Source: Demequina globuliformis (lineage in GTDB: Bacteria; Actinomycetota; Actinomycetes; Actinomycetales; Demequinaceae). From it: DNA of 64,000 bases. The notes under the pieces are model-generated. The model was given only the letters and a program-made list of their open reading frames with translations, had not been told where the DNA came from and ran no database searches. The position numbers and the translations under genes are program-made. This document shows positions 55,271-64,000 of this stretch, in pieces; the first letter of the stretch is position 1; each line of letters begins with the position of its first letter. The DNA is taken from contig NZ_BBRG01000004.1 in assembly GCF_000975155.1 (NCBI RefSeq), forward strand, positions 1 through 64,000, in the 5' to 3' direction.

Positions 55271-57442
55271 ATGGCTGCCAGGGACTTTGACCCGGGAGTA
55301 CTCGCCGAAGTAGCGGCGGGGACGCACCACGAACCGCACGCGGTCCTCGGCCCGCACGCCGGCACCGAGGGCCAGACCATCCGCGTGTTGCGGCCGCTCG
55401 CCTCCCGAGTGCGCATCGAGACGCTCGACGGCACCTTCGAGGCGGAGCACGAGCAAGAAGGCGTCTGGCGTGCTGACGTCCCAGGCGAGGACGCACCGGA
55501 CTACCGCGTGCACGTCACCTATGACGGCGACGAGACCGTGCAGGACGACCCCTACCGCTTTATGCCAACCCTGGGCGAACTTGACCTCCACCTCATTCGC
55601 GAAGGCCGCCACGAACGCCTGTGGGGTGTGCTCGGCGCCAACGTTCGCACTTACCCGTCGGTCCTAGGCGAGGTACACGGCACCTCTTTCGCCGTCTGGG
55701 CCCCCAACGCACGCTCCGTGCGGATTGTGGGCGACTTCAACCACTGGAACGGAGTGGGCCACGCCATGCGCTCGCTGGGCGCGTCCGGCGTGTGGGAACT
55801 GTTCATCCCTGGGGTGGCCGCGGGCGCTCGCTATAAGTACGAAATCCTCGGCAAGGACGGCGCATGGCGCCAGAAGGCCGACCCCATGGCCCGCGCCACG
55901 GAGATTCCTCCGCAGACGGCATCCGTCGTGGCCGAGTCCTCCTACACCTGGAACGATGACCGGTGGATGACCCGCCGCGGCCAGGCAGAGGCACACCGCG
56001 CTCCCATGAGCGTCTACGAGGTTCACCTCGGCTCGTGGAAGCAGGGCCTGGGCTACCGCGAACTCGCGCAGGAACTCGTCGCGTACGTCAAGGAACTGAA
56101 CTTCACCCATGTGGAGTTCTTGCCGGTGATGGAACACCCCTTTGGCGGCTCCTGGGGATACCAGGTCACCGGCTACTACGCGCCCACGTCTCGATTCGGC
56201 ACGCCGGACGAGCTGCGCTACCTGATCGACACCCTTCACCAGGCAGGCATTGGCGTCATCTTGGATTGGGTCCCCGGCCACTTCCCCAAGGACGAGTGGG
56301 CGCTAGGACGCTTTGACGGCACGCCGTTGTACGAGCACCCCGACCCGTTGCGCGGGGAACAGCCCGACTGGGGCACCTACATCTTTGACTTTGGCCGGCC
56401 AGAGGTCCGCAACTTCCTTGTCGCCAATGCCGTGTACTGGCTGCAAGAGTTCCACGCGGACGGGCTCCGCGTGGACGCCGTGGCGTCGATGCTTTACCTC
56501 GACTACTCGCGCCAAGCAGGTCAGTGGCGCCCCAACGTGCACGGCGGTCGCGAGAACCTCGACGCCATCGCGTTCCTGCAGGAGGCGAACGCGACCGCGT
56601 ACCGCACCAACGCCGGGATCGTGATGATCGCGGAGGAATCCACGGCATGGCCAGGCGTCACCCAGCCCACCTCTGCCGGTGGCCTTGGGTTTGGGCTCAA
56701 GTGGAACATGGGCTGGATGAACGACACCCTGCGCTACCTGCGCGAGGAGACCATCAGCCGCTCTCACCATCACCACACCGCGACGTTCTCCCTGATGTAC
56801 GCCTTCTCCGAGCAGTTCATGCTGCCCCTGAGTCACGATGAGGTCGTCCACGGCAAGGGCTCTCTCATGGAGCGCATGCCTGGAGACCACTGGCAAAAGG
56901 TCGCCGGACTCCGGGCGCTCTTCGCGTATCAGTGGGCCCACCCCGGCAAGCAGTTGCTGTTCATGGGCTGCGAGATTGGTCAGGAGGCGGAGTGGTCAGA
57001 GGGCCGCTCGCTGGACTGGTGGCACCTGGAGGACTCGCTGCATGGCGGCCTCAAGGACCTCATCCGTGACCTCAACGCGATGTACGTTGCCACCCCCGCC
57101 CTGTGGGAGCGCGATTCCGATCCCCAGGGCTTTACGTGGATCGACGCGGACGATGCTGACCGCAATGTATTGACGTTCCTGCGCTGGGATTCACGCGGCG
57201 AGCCTGTCGCGGTGGCGATCAACTTCGCGGGCGTGCCCCACGAGAACTATCGCCTGGGCCTGCCCTCAGGAGGAATGTGGGACGAGATCCTCAATACCGA
57301 CGCTGAGCACTACGGTGGCTCCGGCGTGGGCAATCTGGGCCGCGTCGCTTCTGAGGACCGGAAGGTCGGGTCGTGGGAGCACTCCGCGACAGTCCGTCTG
57401 CCCCCGCTAGGGGCAGTGTTCTTCCGTCCGAGCAAGGACTAG
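55271..57442 (+). CDS. glgB: 1,4-alpha-glucan branching enzyme GlgB
   Basis: A 723-residue GH13 enzyme that introduces alpha-1,6 branches. Two N-terminal CBM48-like domains (residues about 10-220, e.g. [21 protein letters not shown]) precede the barrel. The catalytic Asp is in [19 protein letters not shown], the Glu in [15 protein letters not shown] and [12 protein letters not shown] follows. Length matches the long N-terminal form of family members. GlgE-GlgB adjacency implies coordinated synthesis of branched alpha-glucan. Confidence 0.97.
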   Translation: MAARDFDPGVLAEVAAGTHHEPHAVLGPHAGTEGQTIRVLRPLASRVRIETLDGTFEAEHEQEGVWRADVPGEDAPDYRVHVTYDGDETVQDDPYRFMPTLGELDLHLIREGRHERLWGVLGANVRTYPSVLGEVHGTSFAVWAPNARSVRIVGDFNHWNGVGHAMRSLGASGVWELFIPGVAAGARYKYEILGKDGAWRQKADPMARATEIPPQTASVVAESSYTWNDDRWMTRRGQAEAHRAPMSVYEVHLGSWKQGLGYRELAQELVAYVKELNFTHVEFLPVMEHPFGGSWGYQVTGYYAPTSRFGTPDELRYLIDTLHQAGIGVILDWVPGHFPKDEWALGRFDGTPLYEHPDPLRGEQPDWGTYIFDFGRPEVRNFLVANAVYWLQEFHADGLRVDAVASMLYLDYSRQAGQWRPNVHGGRENLDAIAFLQEANATAYRTNAGIVMIAEESTAWPGVTQPTSAGGLGFGLKWNMGWMNDTLRYLREETISRSHHHHTATFSLMYAFSEQFMLPLSHDEVVHGKGSLMERMPGDHWQKVAGLRALFAYQWAHPGKQLLFMGCEIGQEAEWSEGRSLDWWHLEDSLHGGLKDLIRDLNAMYVATPALWERDSDPQGFTWIDADDADRNVLTFLRWDSRGEPVAVAINFAGVPHENYRLGLPSGGMWDEILNTDAEHYGGSGVGNLGRVASEDRKVGSWEHSATVRLPPLGAVFFRPSKD

Positions 57443-57460
57443 CCGCCTCTTCCGTCCCCC

Positions 57461-57520
57461 GCCAAATGGCTCCATTTCGCTGTTATGCGTAGCTAAAACA
57501 GCGAAATGGAGCCATTTGGC
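57461..57520. terminator. 24-bp perfect inverted repeat after glgB
   Basis: Arms at 57461-57484 and 57497-57520 are perfectly complementary over 24 bp, with a 12-nt loop (atgcgtagctaa). Each arm contains its own palindrome (aaatggctccattt in the left arm), so a cruciform could form. Its A/T content is well above its surroundings. It lies between convergent genes, so it may act as a bidirectional terminator, but the length and nested symmetry are unusual. Confidence 0.75.
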
Positions 57521-57569
57521 AAGGTGGGGGCGGGTGGCGAGGAGCCGGGCAGGCCCGGCCAGCCGCTCG

Positions 57570-58532
57570 TTAGAAGAGCGCTGCCGAGAGAGCCCGGCGC
57601 GCGTCCGCCACACGTGGATCCGCGGCGCCCACGACATCGAAGAGCTCCACGAGGCGCAGGCGTACCCGGTCGCGGTCATCCCCGGCGGTCACCTTCACGG
57701 CGTCGATGAGGCGAGCGAAGGCGTCCTCGACCTGGCCGCCAAGCACGTCCATGTCCGCGACAGCCATCTGCGCATCGATGTCCTGCGGGTTGTCCGCCGC
57801 AGCCGTGCGCACCGCACCCAGGTCCGCACCCTTGGTCCGCTCCATGAGCGAGACCTGAGCGCGTCCGGCCTTGGCATCAGCGTCCTTGGGGTTTTCACGC
57901 AGTGCCCGGTCGTAGGCGTCGATCGCCGCCGCGTAGTCCTCACGCTCGATCGCGTCGTAGGCCTCCTGATGCAACGGAGGCAAAGGCTCGGGCTCGGGCT
58001 CGGCGGCCGGCTCGCCGTCGGCCGGTCCCTGGGCGGCACGGCCGGTGACGCCGTTCTGAGCGGCGATCTCGAGCACCTGGTCCAGGACGCCAGTGATCTG
58101 GTCGTCCTCGGGGGCACCCTGGAACAGCGGCGCAGGCCGGGCGGCAATGAGGGCCATCACCGTCGGCACCGCGCTGATCTGGAGAGCTTGCGCGATCTGC
58201 CCGTTCGTGTCGATGTCGCACTGTCCAAGCAGCAGCCGCCCGTCGTAGCGGGCGATCAGCGTCTGCATGCGCGTCACCAGTTCCTTCGACGCCGGAGAGG
58301 CGGAGGACAGGAACACGATGACCACGGGGACCTCGGTGGAGGTCTGCGCGAGGTCATTGAGGTTGGCGTCAGTGACGTCGATCACGGATCCGGCCGATGC
58401 TGCAGCCGCCTGGGGCACGCCACCAGCGGCAGGAGCGGCGGGAGCGGCGGGAGCGGAAGGCGCTGAGGCAGCCAACTGGGACAGGTCGGGGGCGCCGCGC
58501 AGCGGCACCTCGGGGTTCTGAGAAGTCATCAT
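57570..58532 (-). CDS. YbbN-like thioredoxin-domain/TPR protein
   Basis: A 320-residue soluble protein. An Ala/Pro-rich N-terminal stretch (about residues 1-45) is followed by a thioredoxin fold (NLNDLAQTSTEVPVVIVFLSS). The redox CxxC is replaced by S-P-A-S, and the cis-proline segment ISAVPTVMALI is kept. The C-terminal half consists of tetratricopeptide-like helices (YDAIEREDYAAAIDAYDRALRENP). E. coli YbbN/CnoX is a chaperone-like holdase rather than a reductase, and loss of the cysteines agrees with that. It is the last gene of a three-gene operon with a membrane protein and a lipoprotein. Confidence 0.88.
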   Translation of the reverse strand: MMTSQNPEVPLRGAPDLSQLAASAPSAPAAPAAPAAGGVPQAAAASAGSVIDVTDANLNDLAQTSTEVPVVIVFLSSASPASKELVTRMQTLIARYDGRLLLGQCDIDTNGQIAQALQISAVPTVMALIAARPAPLFQGAPEDDQITGVLDQVLEIAAQNGVTGRAAQGPADGEPAAEPEPEPLPPLHQEAYDAIEREDYAAAIDAYDRALRENPKDADAKAGRAQVSLMERTKGADLGAVRTAAADNPQDIDAQMAVADMDVLGGQVEDAFARLIDAVKVTAGDDRDRVRLRLVELFDVVGAADPRVADARRALSAALF

Positions 58533-58555
58533 TCCTCGGGAATCGGGGGCTCGGG

Positions 58556-59539
58556 TCAGTCTTCAGAGATGGAGATGAGGTTGTGGTCGGCCGCGACGAT
58601 CGCGGGCTGGTCCTCGGAATCCGCGGCAGGCACGTACATCACCACGAGGTCGCGGTACTCGTATACCGCCACGTCCTCGATGTCACCATCCACCAACGGC
58701 TGCTGGTCTGCGGAAATTTCCACGATGCCGTCGTCGACGGAGAACGATGACTCGATGGTGACGGGCGCAAACACCAAGGCGCCGCCCTCTGCGGTCCCCA
58801 TCACATATGTGTCGTCGATGTCCGACTGAATGGTGTCGACGTACTCGCCGTCAGCATCCTCAGCCGCCTCGGTGAGCGTCTCGCGCGATGCGAAGATCTG
58901 CTCGCGGTAAGCGTCAGGCGCGAACGTCTCCTCGAACTCGGAGTCGGTGCCGCTGCGCAAGAGGTCAAGGTAGTTGCTGATCGCGTCCTCGGGGGTCATC
59001 TGCAGACCCTCGGCCGTCACGTCGAGTTGTGGGGCTCCCGTGGTGGTACCGGCCATCGCGGGGATCGTGGCGCCCGGGATCATGTGGGACCACTGGCGCA
59101 GCTGGTACTCATCGTCAATGCTGTCCTGAACCCACATCATGACCACGGGCGTCGAGTCGTCGCTCGCGGGTTCGGTCACGACGGCCATGGAGCGCGGGAA
59201 GGTCTCTGCTCCGGACGAGTACACCGCTTGGACGCCCTCGGGGATCGCCACTGGGTCCGGGCCGTCCTCCTCATCGGCGAGCGTGTACTGCGCGTCACGG
59301 ATGGGCACCACGTCGCCGCCCACGCGCTCGCTGAGCAGTTCGACATCGAGCTCCGAATCTGCCTCAGCCAACTCTGCGTGCGTCTCCTCCACGATGCGGG
59401 TGGACTGCGGTTCCAACAGCGCGGCCTTGAGCGGCAGCTCCGGATCTTCCGTCACGGGCTCAGGGACGTCCGCGACGCAGCCGGTCAACAGGAGAAGGGC
59501 CGATGCCCCGGTCACCGTGGCAATAAAGCGGCGGTTCAT
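58556..59539 (-). CDS. Lipoprotein of unknown function
   Basis: A 327-residue protein with signal peptide MNRRFIATVTGASALLLLTGC; the lipobox LTGC puts the lipid on Cys21. The mature part is acidic and mixed alpha/beta (e.g. MAVVTEPASDDSTPVVMMWV and QLRQWSHMIPGATIPAM). I recognise no enzyme motif. It starts within 4 bp of the stop of the upstream membrane-protein gene (ATGA), so they are translated together. A cell-envelope role with that partner is likely but unproven. Confidence 0.8.
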   Translation of the reverse strand: MNRRFIATVTGASALLLLTGCVADVPEPVTEDPELPLKAALLEPQSTRIVEETHAELAEADSELDVELLSERVGGDVVPIRDAQYTLADEEDGPDPVAIPEGVQAVYSSGAETFPRSMAVVTEPASDDSTPVVMMWVQDSIDDEYQLRQWSHMIPGATIPAMAGTTTGAPQLDVTAEGLQMTPEDAISNYLDLLRSGTDSEFEETFAPDAYREQIFASRETLTEAAEDADGEYVDTIQSDIDDTYVMGTAEGGALVFAPVTIESSFSVDDGIVEISADQQPLVDGDIEDVAVYEYRDLVVMYVPAADSEDQPAIVAADHNLISISED

Positions 59540-60528
59540 GCGCGGCCCCCTTCGCTGTCGGTCGGGCGGTCGTCGTCACCGGAGGCGGAGGGGTCATCCT
59601 CAGTGGGCTGGTCGCCCCCGGCTTGCTCGGCGCTGGACGCTACGGGGGCGTCGGCGGGCGTGGCTGCGGGTTCTTCGTCGAGCGAGGCCTCAGGCAGGTG
59701 CTCGCCGGAGGCACGCCGCGCACGACGAGTGCCAGGCTCGCTGCCGTCCTCAGTGATGCTCCGGCCGGCGCGCCAGGACTCCACCTTGGCCTGCGCGGGG
59801 CGCAAATCGATGAAGCGCAGGAGCAACGCGATGAGGCCAATCAGGGTCAGGGCCGCGCCCCACCAGATCAGCGGAGTAATCCAGCCGTCGTTGACCTCGC
59901 GCGTGAGGCGTAGGTCGGCCTGCTCGAGCGGCGAGCCATCGCGGCTGGTCACGATCAGGGTCTCGCCCTCGGGGACGTCGGAGGCGAGCACCGCAACGCG
60001 GTCAGCGCCGTTCCATTGCTCCCGCCAGTGGTCCGTCGAGACCTCTTCCAGGACATCGGCCTGCTCGGCTTCCGCGTCCGCCGAGGGGGAGGCCGACGGG
60101 CTCGCCTCGGCCGAGGGGCTCGCTGACTCGGAGGGGCTGGCCGACGCGCTGGCCGACGCGCTCGCCGACGGCGAGGCGGATGCACTGGGGCTGGCGCTTG
60201 TGTCTGGCTCCGCAGGCTCATACGGGGCGGTGGACAGGGTCTCCCACTCGGGCAGGCCCGTGATAGCGGTGGCGTCGCGCTCGGCAAGCCATGCGTCGGC
60301 GTCTGCGGGGCGCGCGGTGAGAGCAACGATGTCGCCGCTACCGCTTACTCCCAGGCGAGACTGCGCGGCAAATTCGATCATTGCCGGCGAATACACCACC
60401 ACAGACGTGTCGACGTCAGCTGTGGCCACGACATCGCGTGGCGGACGCTGCGCATCAGCAATCAGGCCCGTGATCAACAGGAGCACTCCCAGCACTCCCG
60501 CTGCCAGGGCAGCCGTCCTCAAGGTCAC
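59536..60528 (-). CDS. Membrane protein with Ser-rich repeat linker
   Basis: A 330-residue protein with a membrane segment at residues about 8-26 and another near 222-245 (WITPLIWWGAALTLIGLIALLL). Between them lies an extracytoplasmic domain interrupted by about 45 residues of Ser/Ala/Pro repeats (SPSASASPSASA type, near nt 60060-60190). A disordered acidic cytoplasmic tail follows. First gene of the operon with the lipoprotein and the YbbN-like protein. No enzymatic motif; the family is not recognised. Confidence 0.8.
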   Translation of the reverse strand: MTLRTAALAAGVLGVLLLITGLIADAQRPPRDVVATADVDTSVVVYSPAMIEFAAQSRLGVSGSGDIVALTARPADADAWLAERDATAITGLPEWETLSTAPYEPAEPDTSASPSASASPSASASASASASPSESASPSAEASPSASPSADAEAEQADVLEEVSTDHWREQWNGADRVAVLASDVPEGETLIVTSRDGSPLEQADLRLTREVNDGWITPLIWWGAALTLIGLIALLLRFIDLRPAQAKVESWRAGRSITEDGSEPGTRRARRASGEHLPEASLDEEPAATPADAPVASSAEQAGGDQPTEDDPSASGDDDRPTDSEGGRA

Positions 60529-60668
60529 TCGATCCTCCTAGGGTTCTGCCTTCACTTTAGGAGACTTCTGCCGATTGGGACACTTCGCGGCTTTGTCGGG
60601 GTCCGTCAGGCGCACTACCCTGGGACCGACTGCGCGGGCCGCAACCCAGCCGCGCGGGAGGAGAAATA

Positions 60669-63383
60669 ATGCCCGAAGACAGCTTGGCCTTCCCCGTCGC
60701 GATGCGCGGCTACGACCGTGAAGCGGTCGCCGCTCACATCGCCCGCCTGGAGGATTCCCTCAAGGAGGCGCGGGAAGCAGCGCAGAACGCCCAACAGGAA
60801 GCGTCGACAACGCGTGGCGCCCTGGAGGAGGCTCAGAAGTCGCTGCGGGAGTCCGAGCAGCCCACGTACAAGGGTCTGGGAGCCCGCGTTGAGCAGCTAC
60901 TGCGCTCAGCGGAGGAGCAGTCGTCCGACGTGATCCAGCGCGCCAACACGCACGCCCAGGACACGGTTGCGCGGGCCAACGTCTCCGCACAACAGTTGCG
61001 AGCGCGTGCTGACAACGAGGTCGCCGAGATCCTGGCCCAGTCCCGACGCGAAGCGGAAGAGATCCGCACCGCAGCGGAGTCAGAGGCCGCCGGCACTCGC
61101 GAGTCCGCTGAGCGGCAAGCTGCCGAGACCGTCGAGCGCGCTCGCCGCGACGCCGAGCGTGTCAAGGCCGGCATCGACACGGAGATCGCTGAACTCAAGG
61201 CAGGTGCTGACCGCGAGGTTCACACCATGCGGGCCACCGCGGAGCGCGAGACCACCGAACTCAAGGTCACCACTCAGCGTGAAGCAACCGAGGCGCTCGA
61301 CACTGCCCGCGCTGAGGCGGAGCAGACGGTTGCGGCAGCCAAGGAAGAGGCCGAGGGCCTGCGGGCCGAGGCCGCGAAGGCCCTCGAAGACGCCAGGGTC
61401 GAGGCCAAGCGTATGGCGGCCGAGGCTCAGGAGGTGCGCAACGCTGCGGACGCCGAGGCGGCGGACATTCGCATCTCTGCGGATTCCGATGCGGCCTCGA
61501 TGCGCAACGACGCCCAGCAGTTCCTGTCCCAGGCAGGGCGCGAGGCGGAGGCCATGCGCCGCGAAGCGGAAACGGAAGCGCGCGACCTGCGCACAGAGGT
61601 CCAGCGCGAGGTGGACTCGCTGCGCGCAGACACCGACGAGTACGACGAGGCGACCCGCGCAGACGCGGAACAGTACGCCCACACCACGCACGCCGAGGCA
61701 GACGACTACAAGGCGACGACGCAGACAGCCGCGGATGAGTACAGCGCGCGCTTGCGGGCAGACGCCGACGCGGCATTGGCTGCCGCGCACGCCGCCGCAG
61801 CCGAGCACCGCGCGCAGGTGGAGCGTGAGGCGGACGCTTACGATCACGACACCCGCACGGCTGCCGACGACTACAGCACACAAACCCGCACGGAGGCCGA
61901 CGACTACGACTCCGCGACCAGGGCGGACGCCGATCAGTACACCGTCGACACCCGCGCCGAGGCCGATGACTACAAGGCGTCGACGCACGCCGCGGCGGAC
62001 GAGTACAGCGCGACAACGCGTGGCGAGGCCGACGACTACAGCGCCGCGACGCGCACGGAGGCGGACGAGTACAAGTCGGCCGTTCAGGCGGAAGCGGACG
62101 ACTACAGCGCCGCGACCCGTCGCGAGGCCGACAACTACGCCGAGGCGACCAGGACCGACGCCGACTCCTACTCCACCCAGACGCGGGCGGACGCGGATAC
62201 CTACTCCGAGCACACCCGCGCTCAGGCCGACGCTGACGCTGCCGAGGTCCGCCAGGAGGCTGACGCCTACGACGAGGCTCAGCGGTCGCAGGCAGACGAG
62301 TACCGTCGCGTCACCATCGCGGACGCCGACGGCTACGAAACCACCACGCGCGAGGCCGCTGATCAATACAGCGACACCACTCGTGCCGAGGCAGACGAGT
62401 ACAAGGCGGCGACTGAGGCAGCCGGCGACGAGTACAGCGCGACGACCCGCAAGGACGCCGACGACTACGCAGTGGCGACCAAGGAAGCGGCCGAGACCGC
62501 GTCTCGCCAGGTGCGCAAGGAAGCCGACCTCTACGACCAGGCCACCCGCAAGGAAGCCGACGAGTACGCGCAGACCACGCGTACAGCAGCCGACGACGAC
62601 GCGTCGCAGGTGCGGCTCGAGGCAGACGACTACGACGCGGCGACTCGCCACGAGACGGACACCTACGCCGAGACGACCCGTCGCGAAGCGGACACCTACG
62701 CGCAGTCCACGCGCGACACCGCCGACCGCGATGCCGCGAAGAAGGCCCAGGACGCCGCCGACGAGGCGGAGGAGCGCATCGCGGCCGCTCGCCAAGAGGC
62801 CAACCACATCGTCACGACGGCTCAGCGCGACGCTGACCAGGCGCGCGCCGAGGGCCACGCCGACGCTGAGGCCGCCCACGAGGAGGCACGCCGGGCCCGC
62901 GAGGATCTTCAAATCGAGATCGCACAGCGCCGCGAGAACGCCGAGAAGGAGCTCACGGCCCGTCACGAAGAGGCCAAGGCGGAGACCGCCGCGATGGTTG
63001 AGGACGCTCGAGTGCGGGCGGACGAGGCCGAGCAGCGCCTGTCCGATGCCCTGGAACGTGCGGAGACAGTGCGTCGGGATGCCGAGGTACATTCGCAGAG
63101 CCTGCTGTCGAACGCGCGCAACAACGCCGACGAGATTGTCTCCGACGCGCGCGAGCACGCCGAGGGCATCATCTCCGAGGCCGTGTCCGATGCCGAGCGC
63201 GAGCGCTCCAACGCGCAGCAGGAGGTCGATGAACTCAACCGCCAGCGCGAGTCGATCACGACCTACCTCGACGACCTACGCGGTCTGCTGAGCGCCGACC
63301 CCGTGGCGGGCCTGGCGAAGGCGACCGCGCTCAAGGAGCAGCACGAGGCTGAAGAGGCCGACGACACCTCGGTCCAGCGCTAG
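60669..63383 (+). CDS. DivIVA-like giant hendecad coiled-coil protein
   Basis: A 904-residue cytoplasmic coiled-coil protein. The N-terminus (SLAFPVAMRGYDREAVAAHIARLED) resembles the DivIVA membrane-curvature domain. After a spacer, the sequence follows an 11-residue period almost to the end. From residue 322 to about 690, at least 33 consecutive repeats of A-D-x-Y-x-x-x-T-R-x-E run without a break in phase. Such hendecad rods occur in actinobacterial polarity and growth organisers such as Scy/FilP; assignment to that group is by resemblance. GGAGG lies 5 bp before ATG 60669. A 138-residue unknown protein follows by 11 bp. Confidence 0.88.
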   Translation: MPEDSLAFPVAMRGYDREAVAAHIARLEDSLKEAREAAQNAQQEASTTRGALEEAQKSLRESEQPTYKGLGARVEQLLRSAEEQSSDVIQRANTHAQDTVARANVSAQQLRARADNEVAEILAQSRREAEEIRTAAESEAAGTRESAERQAAETVERARRDAERVKAGIDTEIAELKAGADREVHTMRATAERETTELKVTTQREATEALDTARAEAEQTVAAAKEEAEGLRAEAAKALEDARVEAKRMAAEAQEVRNAADAEAADIRISADSDAASMRNDAQQFLSQAGREAEAMRREAETEARDLRTEVQREVDSLRADTDEYDEATRADAEQYAHTTHAEADDYKATTQTAADEYSARLRADADAALAAAHAAAAEHRAQVEREADAYDHDTRTAADDYSTQTRTEADDYDSATRADADQYTVDTRAEADDYKASTHAAADEYSATTRGEADDYSAATRTEADEYKSAVQAEADDYSAATRREADNYAEATRTDADSYSTQTRADADTYSEHTRAQADADAAEVRQEADAYDEAQRSQADEYRRVTIADADGYETTTREAADQYSDTTRAEADEYKAATEAAGDEYSATTRKDADDYAVATKEAAETASRQVRKEADLYDQATRKEADEYAQTTRTAADDDASQVRLEADDYDAATRHETDTYAETTRREADTYAQSTRDTADRDAAKKAQDAADEAEERIAAARQEANHIVTTAQRDADQARAEGHADAEAAHEEARRAREDLQIEIAQRRENAEKELTARHEEAKAETAAMVEDARVRADEAEQRLSDALERAETVRRDAEVHSQSLLSNARNNADEIVSDAREHAEGIISEAVSDAERERSNAQQEVDELNRQRESITTYLDDLRGLLSADPVAGLAKATALKEQHEAEEADDTSVQR
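61632..62740 (+). repeat. 33-bp in-phase coding repeat array (hendecads)
   Basis: About 33 consecutive 33-bp units encode the A-D-x-Y-x-x-x-T-R-x-E hendecads. The nucleotide units are diverged, with no identical spacers, so this is an internal protein repeat and not a CRISPR array. Confidence 0.9.
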
Positions 63384-63394
63384 GGGCCCCGAGC

Positions 63395-63811
63395 ATGACG
63401 GACAGTAGCGACGCTCGGGTGCGCAGGGCCGAGGCCCTGGAGCGCGCCCAGGCGGCGCAGGCCCGTCAGGCGGGCGCCCTGGTCGCTTCGTTTGTGGACG
63501 ATGCCGTCGCGGCGGGAATCACCCCCACCGCACTCACGGCGCGCTCCTACGACGGGTCCCATCGCTACCGCACTAACGTGCGCGGCTGGTACCTGAAGCG
63601 GGACCGCACCGTGGGCGTTGGCACGGATGCACAGTTCTACATCCTGAGCGCCCCCACGTCACTGAAGGGACGTCTGCGCGGGGTGGAGCTCGATCCTTCC
63701 CCCGCCCCGCTCGAACTGGGCAAAGGGGGTCGCGACGGCGAATCCATGCCCATCGCGGATGCGCTTGCCAAGCGCCTTGCAGGCGGAAACGAGTGGGGTC
63801 AGGGGTCCTAG
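63395..63811 (+). CDS. Protein of unknown function (138 aa)
   Basis: A 138-residue soluble protein: an N-terminal helical stretch (VRRAEALERAQAAQARQAG) followed by a beta-rich part (SYDGSHRYRTNVRGWYLKRDRTVGVG). It follows the coiled-coil gene by 11 bp in the same direction and ends overlapping the stop of the convergent hydrolase gene. It looks like a conserved actinobacterial protein but I cannot name the family. Confidence 0.7.
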   Translation: MTDSSDARVRRAEALERAQAAQARQAGALVASFVDDAVAAGITPTALTARSYDGSHRYRTNVRGWYLKRDRTVGVGTDAQFYILSAPTSLKGRLRGVELDPSPAPLELGKGGRDGESMPIADALAKRLAGGNEWGQGS

Positions 63812-64000
63812 CGCAGGAGCGGCGCTAAGGCGTCCGCCACGGCAGCGGGGGCCTCGAGCGCCGCAAGGTGACCCACTCCCCCGATGACGACCGGGGTGAC
63901 GCCGAGCGCGGCCGCCATGGCCTCGATGTCTTCGCGCGGCACCATCCCATCGTGCTCACCCGCGACCACCACAGCGGGGCCGTCGACGTTGCGCAAGACC
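63808..64000 (-). CDS. Alpha/beta hydrolase, C-terminal part (partial)
   Basis: The 63 residues present are the end of an alpha/beta-fold hydrolase: GPAVVVAGEHDGMVPRED carries the acidic triad residue and GGVGHLAALEAP carries the catalytic His. The nucleophile region and start lie beyond the window edge. The substrate cannot be inferred. Confidence 0.8.
   Translation of the reverse strand, partial: VLRNVDGPAVVVAGEHDGMVPREDIEAMAAALGVTPVVIGGVGHLAALEAPAAVADALAPLLR

Noticed and set aside
60060-60190. Repetitive stretch that could be a variable-number repeat locus
   Set aside because: It encodes a Ser/Ala/Pro linker in the membrane protein; copies are irregular, so phase variation is not supported by sequence alone.
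61632-62740. Regular 33-bp periodicity resembling a CRISPR array
   Set aside because: Units are diverged, there are no unique spacers between identical repeats, and the frame stays open as hendecads.
61080-63158. Long open frames antisense to, and in another frame of, the coiled-coil gene (692 and 774 codons)
   Set aside because: They arise from the 33-bp repeats and codon bias of the real gene; products are Arg/Val- or Arg/Pro-rich without domains.

Overview
The window is GC-rich, gene-dense chromosomal DNA with strong G/C bias at third codon positions and frequent ATGA/GTGA gene overlaps. Gene content (GlgE, MsiK-type sugar ABC operons without their own ATPase, NAD-dependent ligase near MnmA and a cysteine desulfurase, a DivIVA-like hendecad coiled-coil protein, an LPXTG-anchored galactanase) points to an actinobacterium, most likely Micrococcales (Cellulomonadaceae/Demequinaceae-like). 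That placement is inference; no rRNA, tRNA, CRISPR array, insertion sequence or phage gene was recognised.

Layout. 1-6.7 kb: a partial unknown gene tail, DNA ligase ligA, an M15 peptidase, a PLP-dependent dehydratase, two small unknowns and glucose-6-phosphate isomerase. 6.7-17.1 kb: aldo/keto reductase; a TetR regulator divergent from a two-gene ABC exporter; a lipid-kinase-like protein; a PhzF homologue broken by a one-base frameshift; a DUF1275 membrane protein; an SDR plus FAD-dehydrogenase operon divergent from a TetR gene across a perfect 20-bp palindrome. 17.1-21.6 kb: a self-contained sugar ABC operon ending in its LacI regulator. 21.7-33.6 kb: mnmA, protein phosphatase, lipoprotein subtilase, cysteine desulfurase, a secreted nuclease carrying a cellulose-binding module, an SDR, a SulP transporter and etfBA.

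33.6-38.8 kb is the most unusual region. Two tandem cassettes each encode a small secreted two-cysteine protein and a cysteine-containing (lipo)protein. The cassettes are homologous to each other and share a matching upstream block: a conserved box, a TACC-N7-GGTA repeat at identical spacing, and a 5'-UTR hairpin of different sequence at the same position. They are followed by an adaptor (with a peptidoglycan-binding domain), ATPase and permease set. I propose an undescribed secreted-peptide / partner-lipoprotein / export system.

38.8-57.5 kb is a carbohydrate block: GlgX debranching enzyme; a galactan locus (LPXTG-anchored GH53 endo-galactanase, GanPQ-like permeases, binding lipoprotein, GH42 beta-galactosidase, LacI regulator with two palindromic operators); and the glgE-glgB alpha-glucan pair. 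The galactanase would cut galactan at the cell wall, the importer would take up galacto-oligosaccharides, and GH42 would release galactose inside. The final part has a YbbN-like thioredoxin/TPR protein, a lipoprotein and a membrane protein in one operon, a 904-aa coiled-coil protein built from 11-residue repeats, and the end of an alpha/beta hydrolase. A short motif, GGGCCGATGC, recurs in both orientations in many gene junctions and inside three terminator hairpins.
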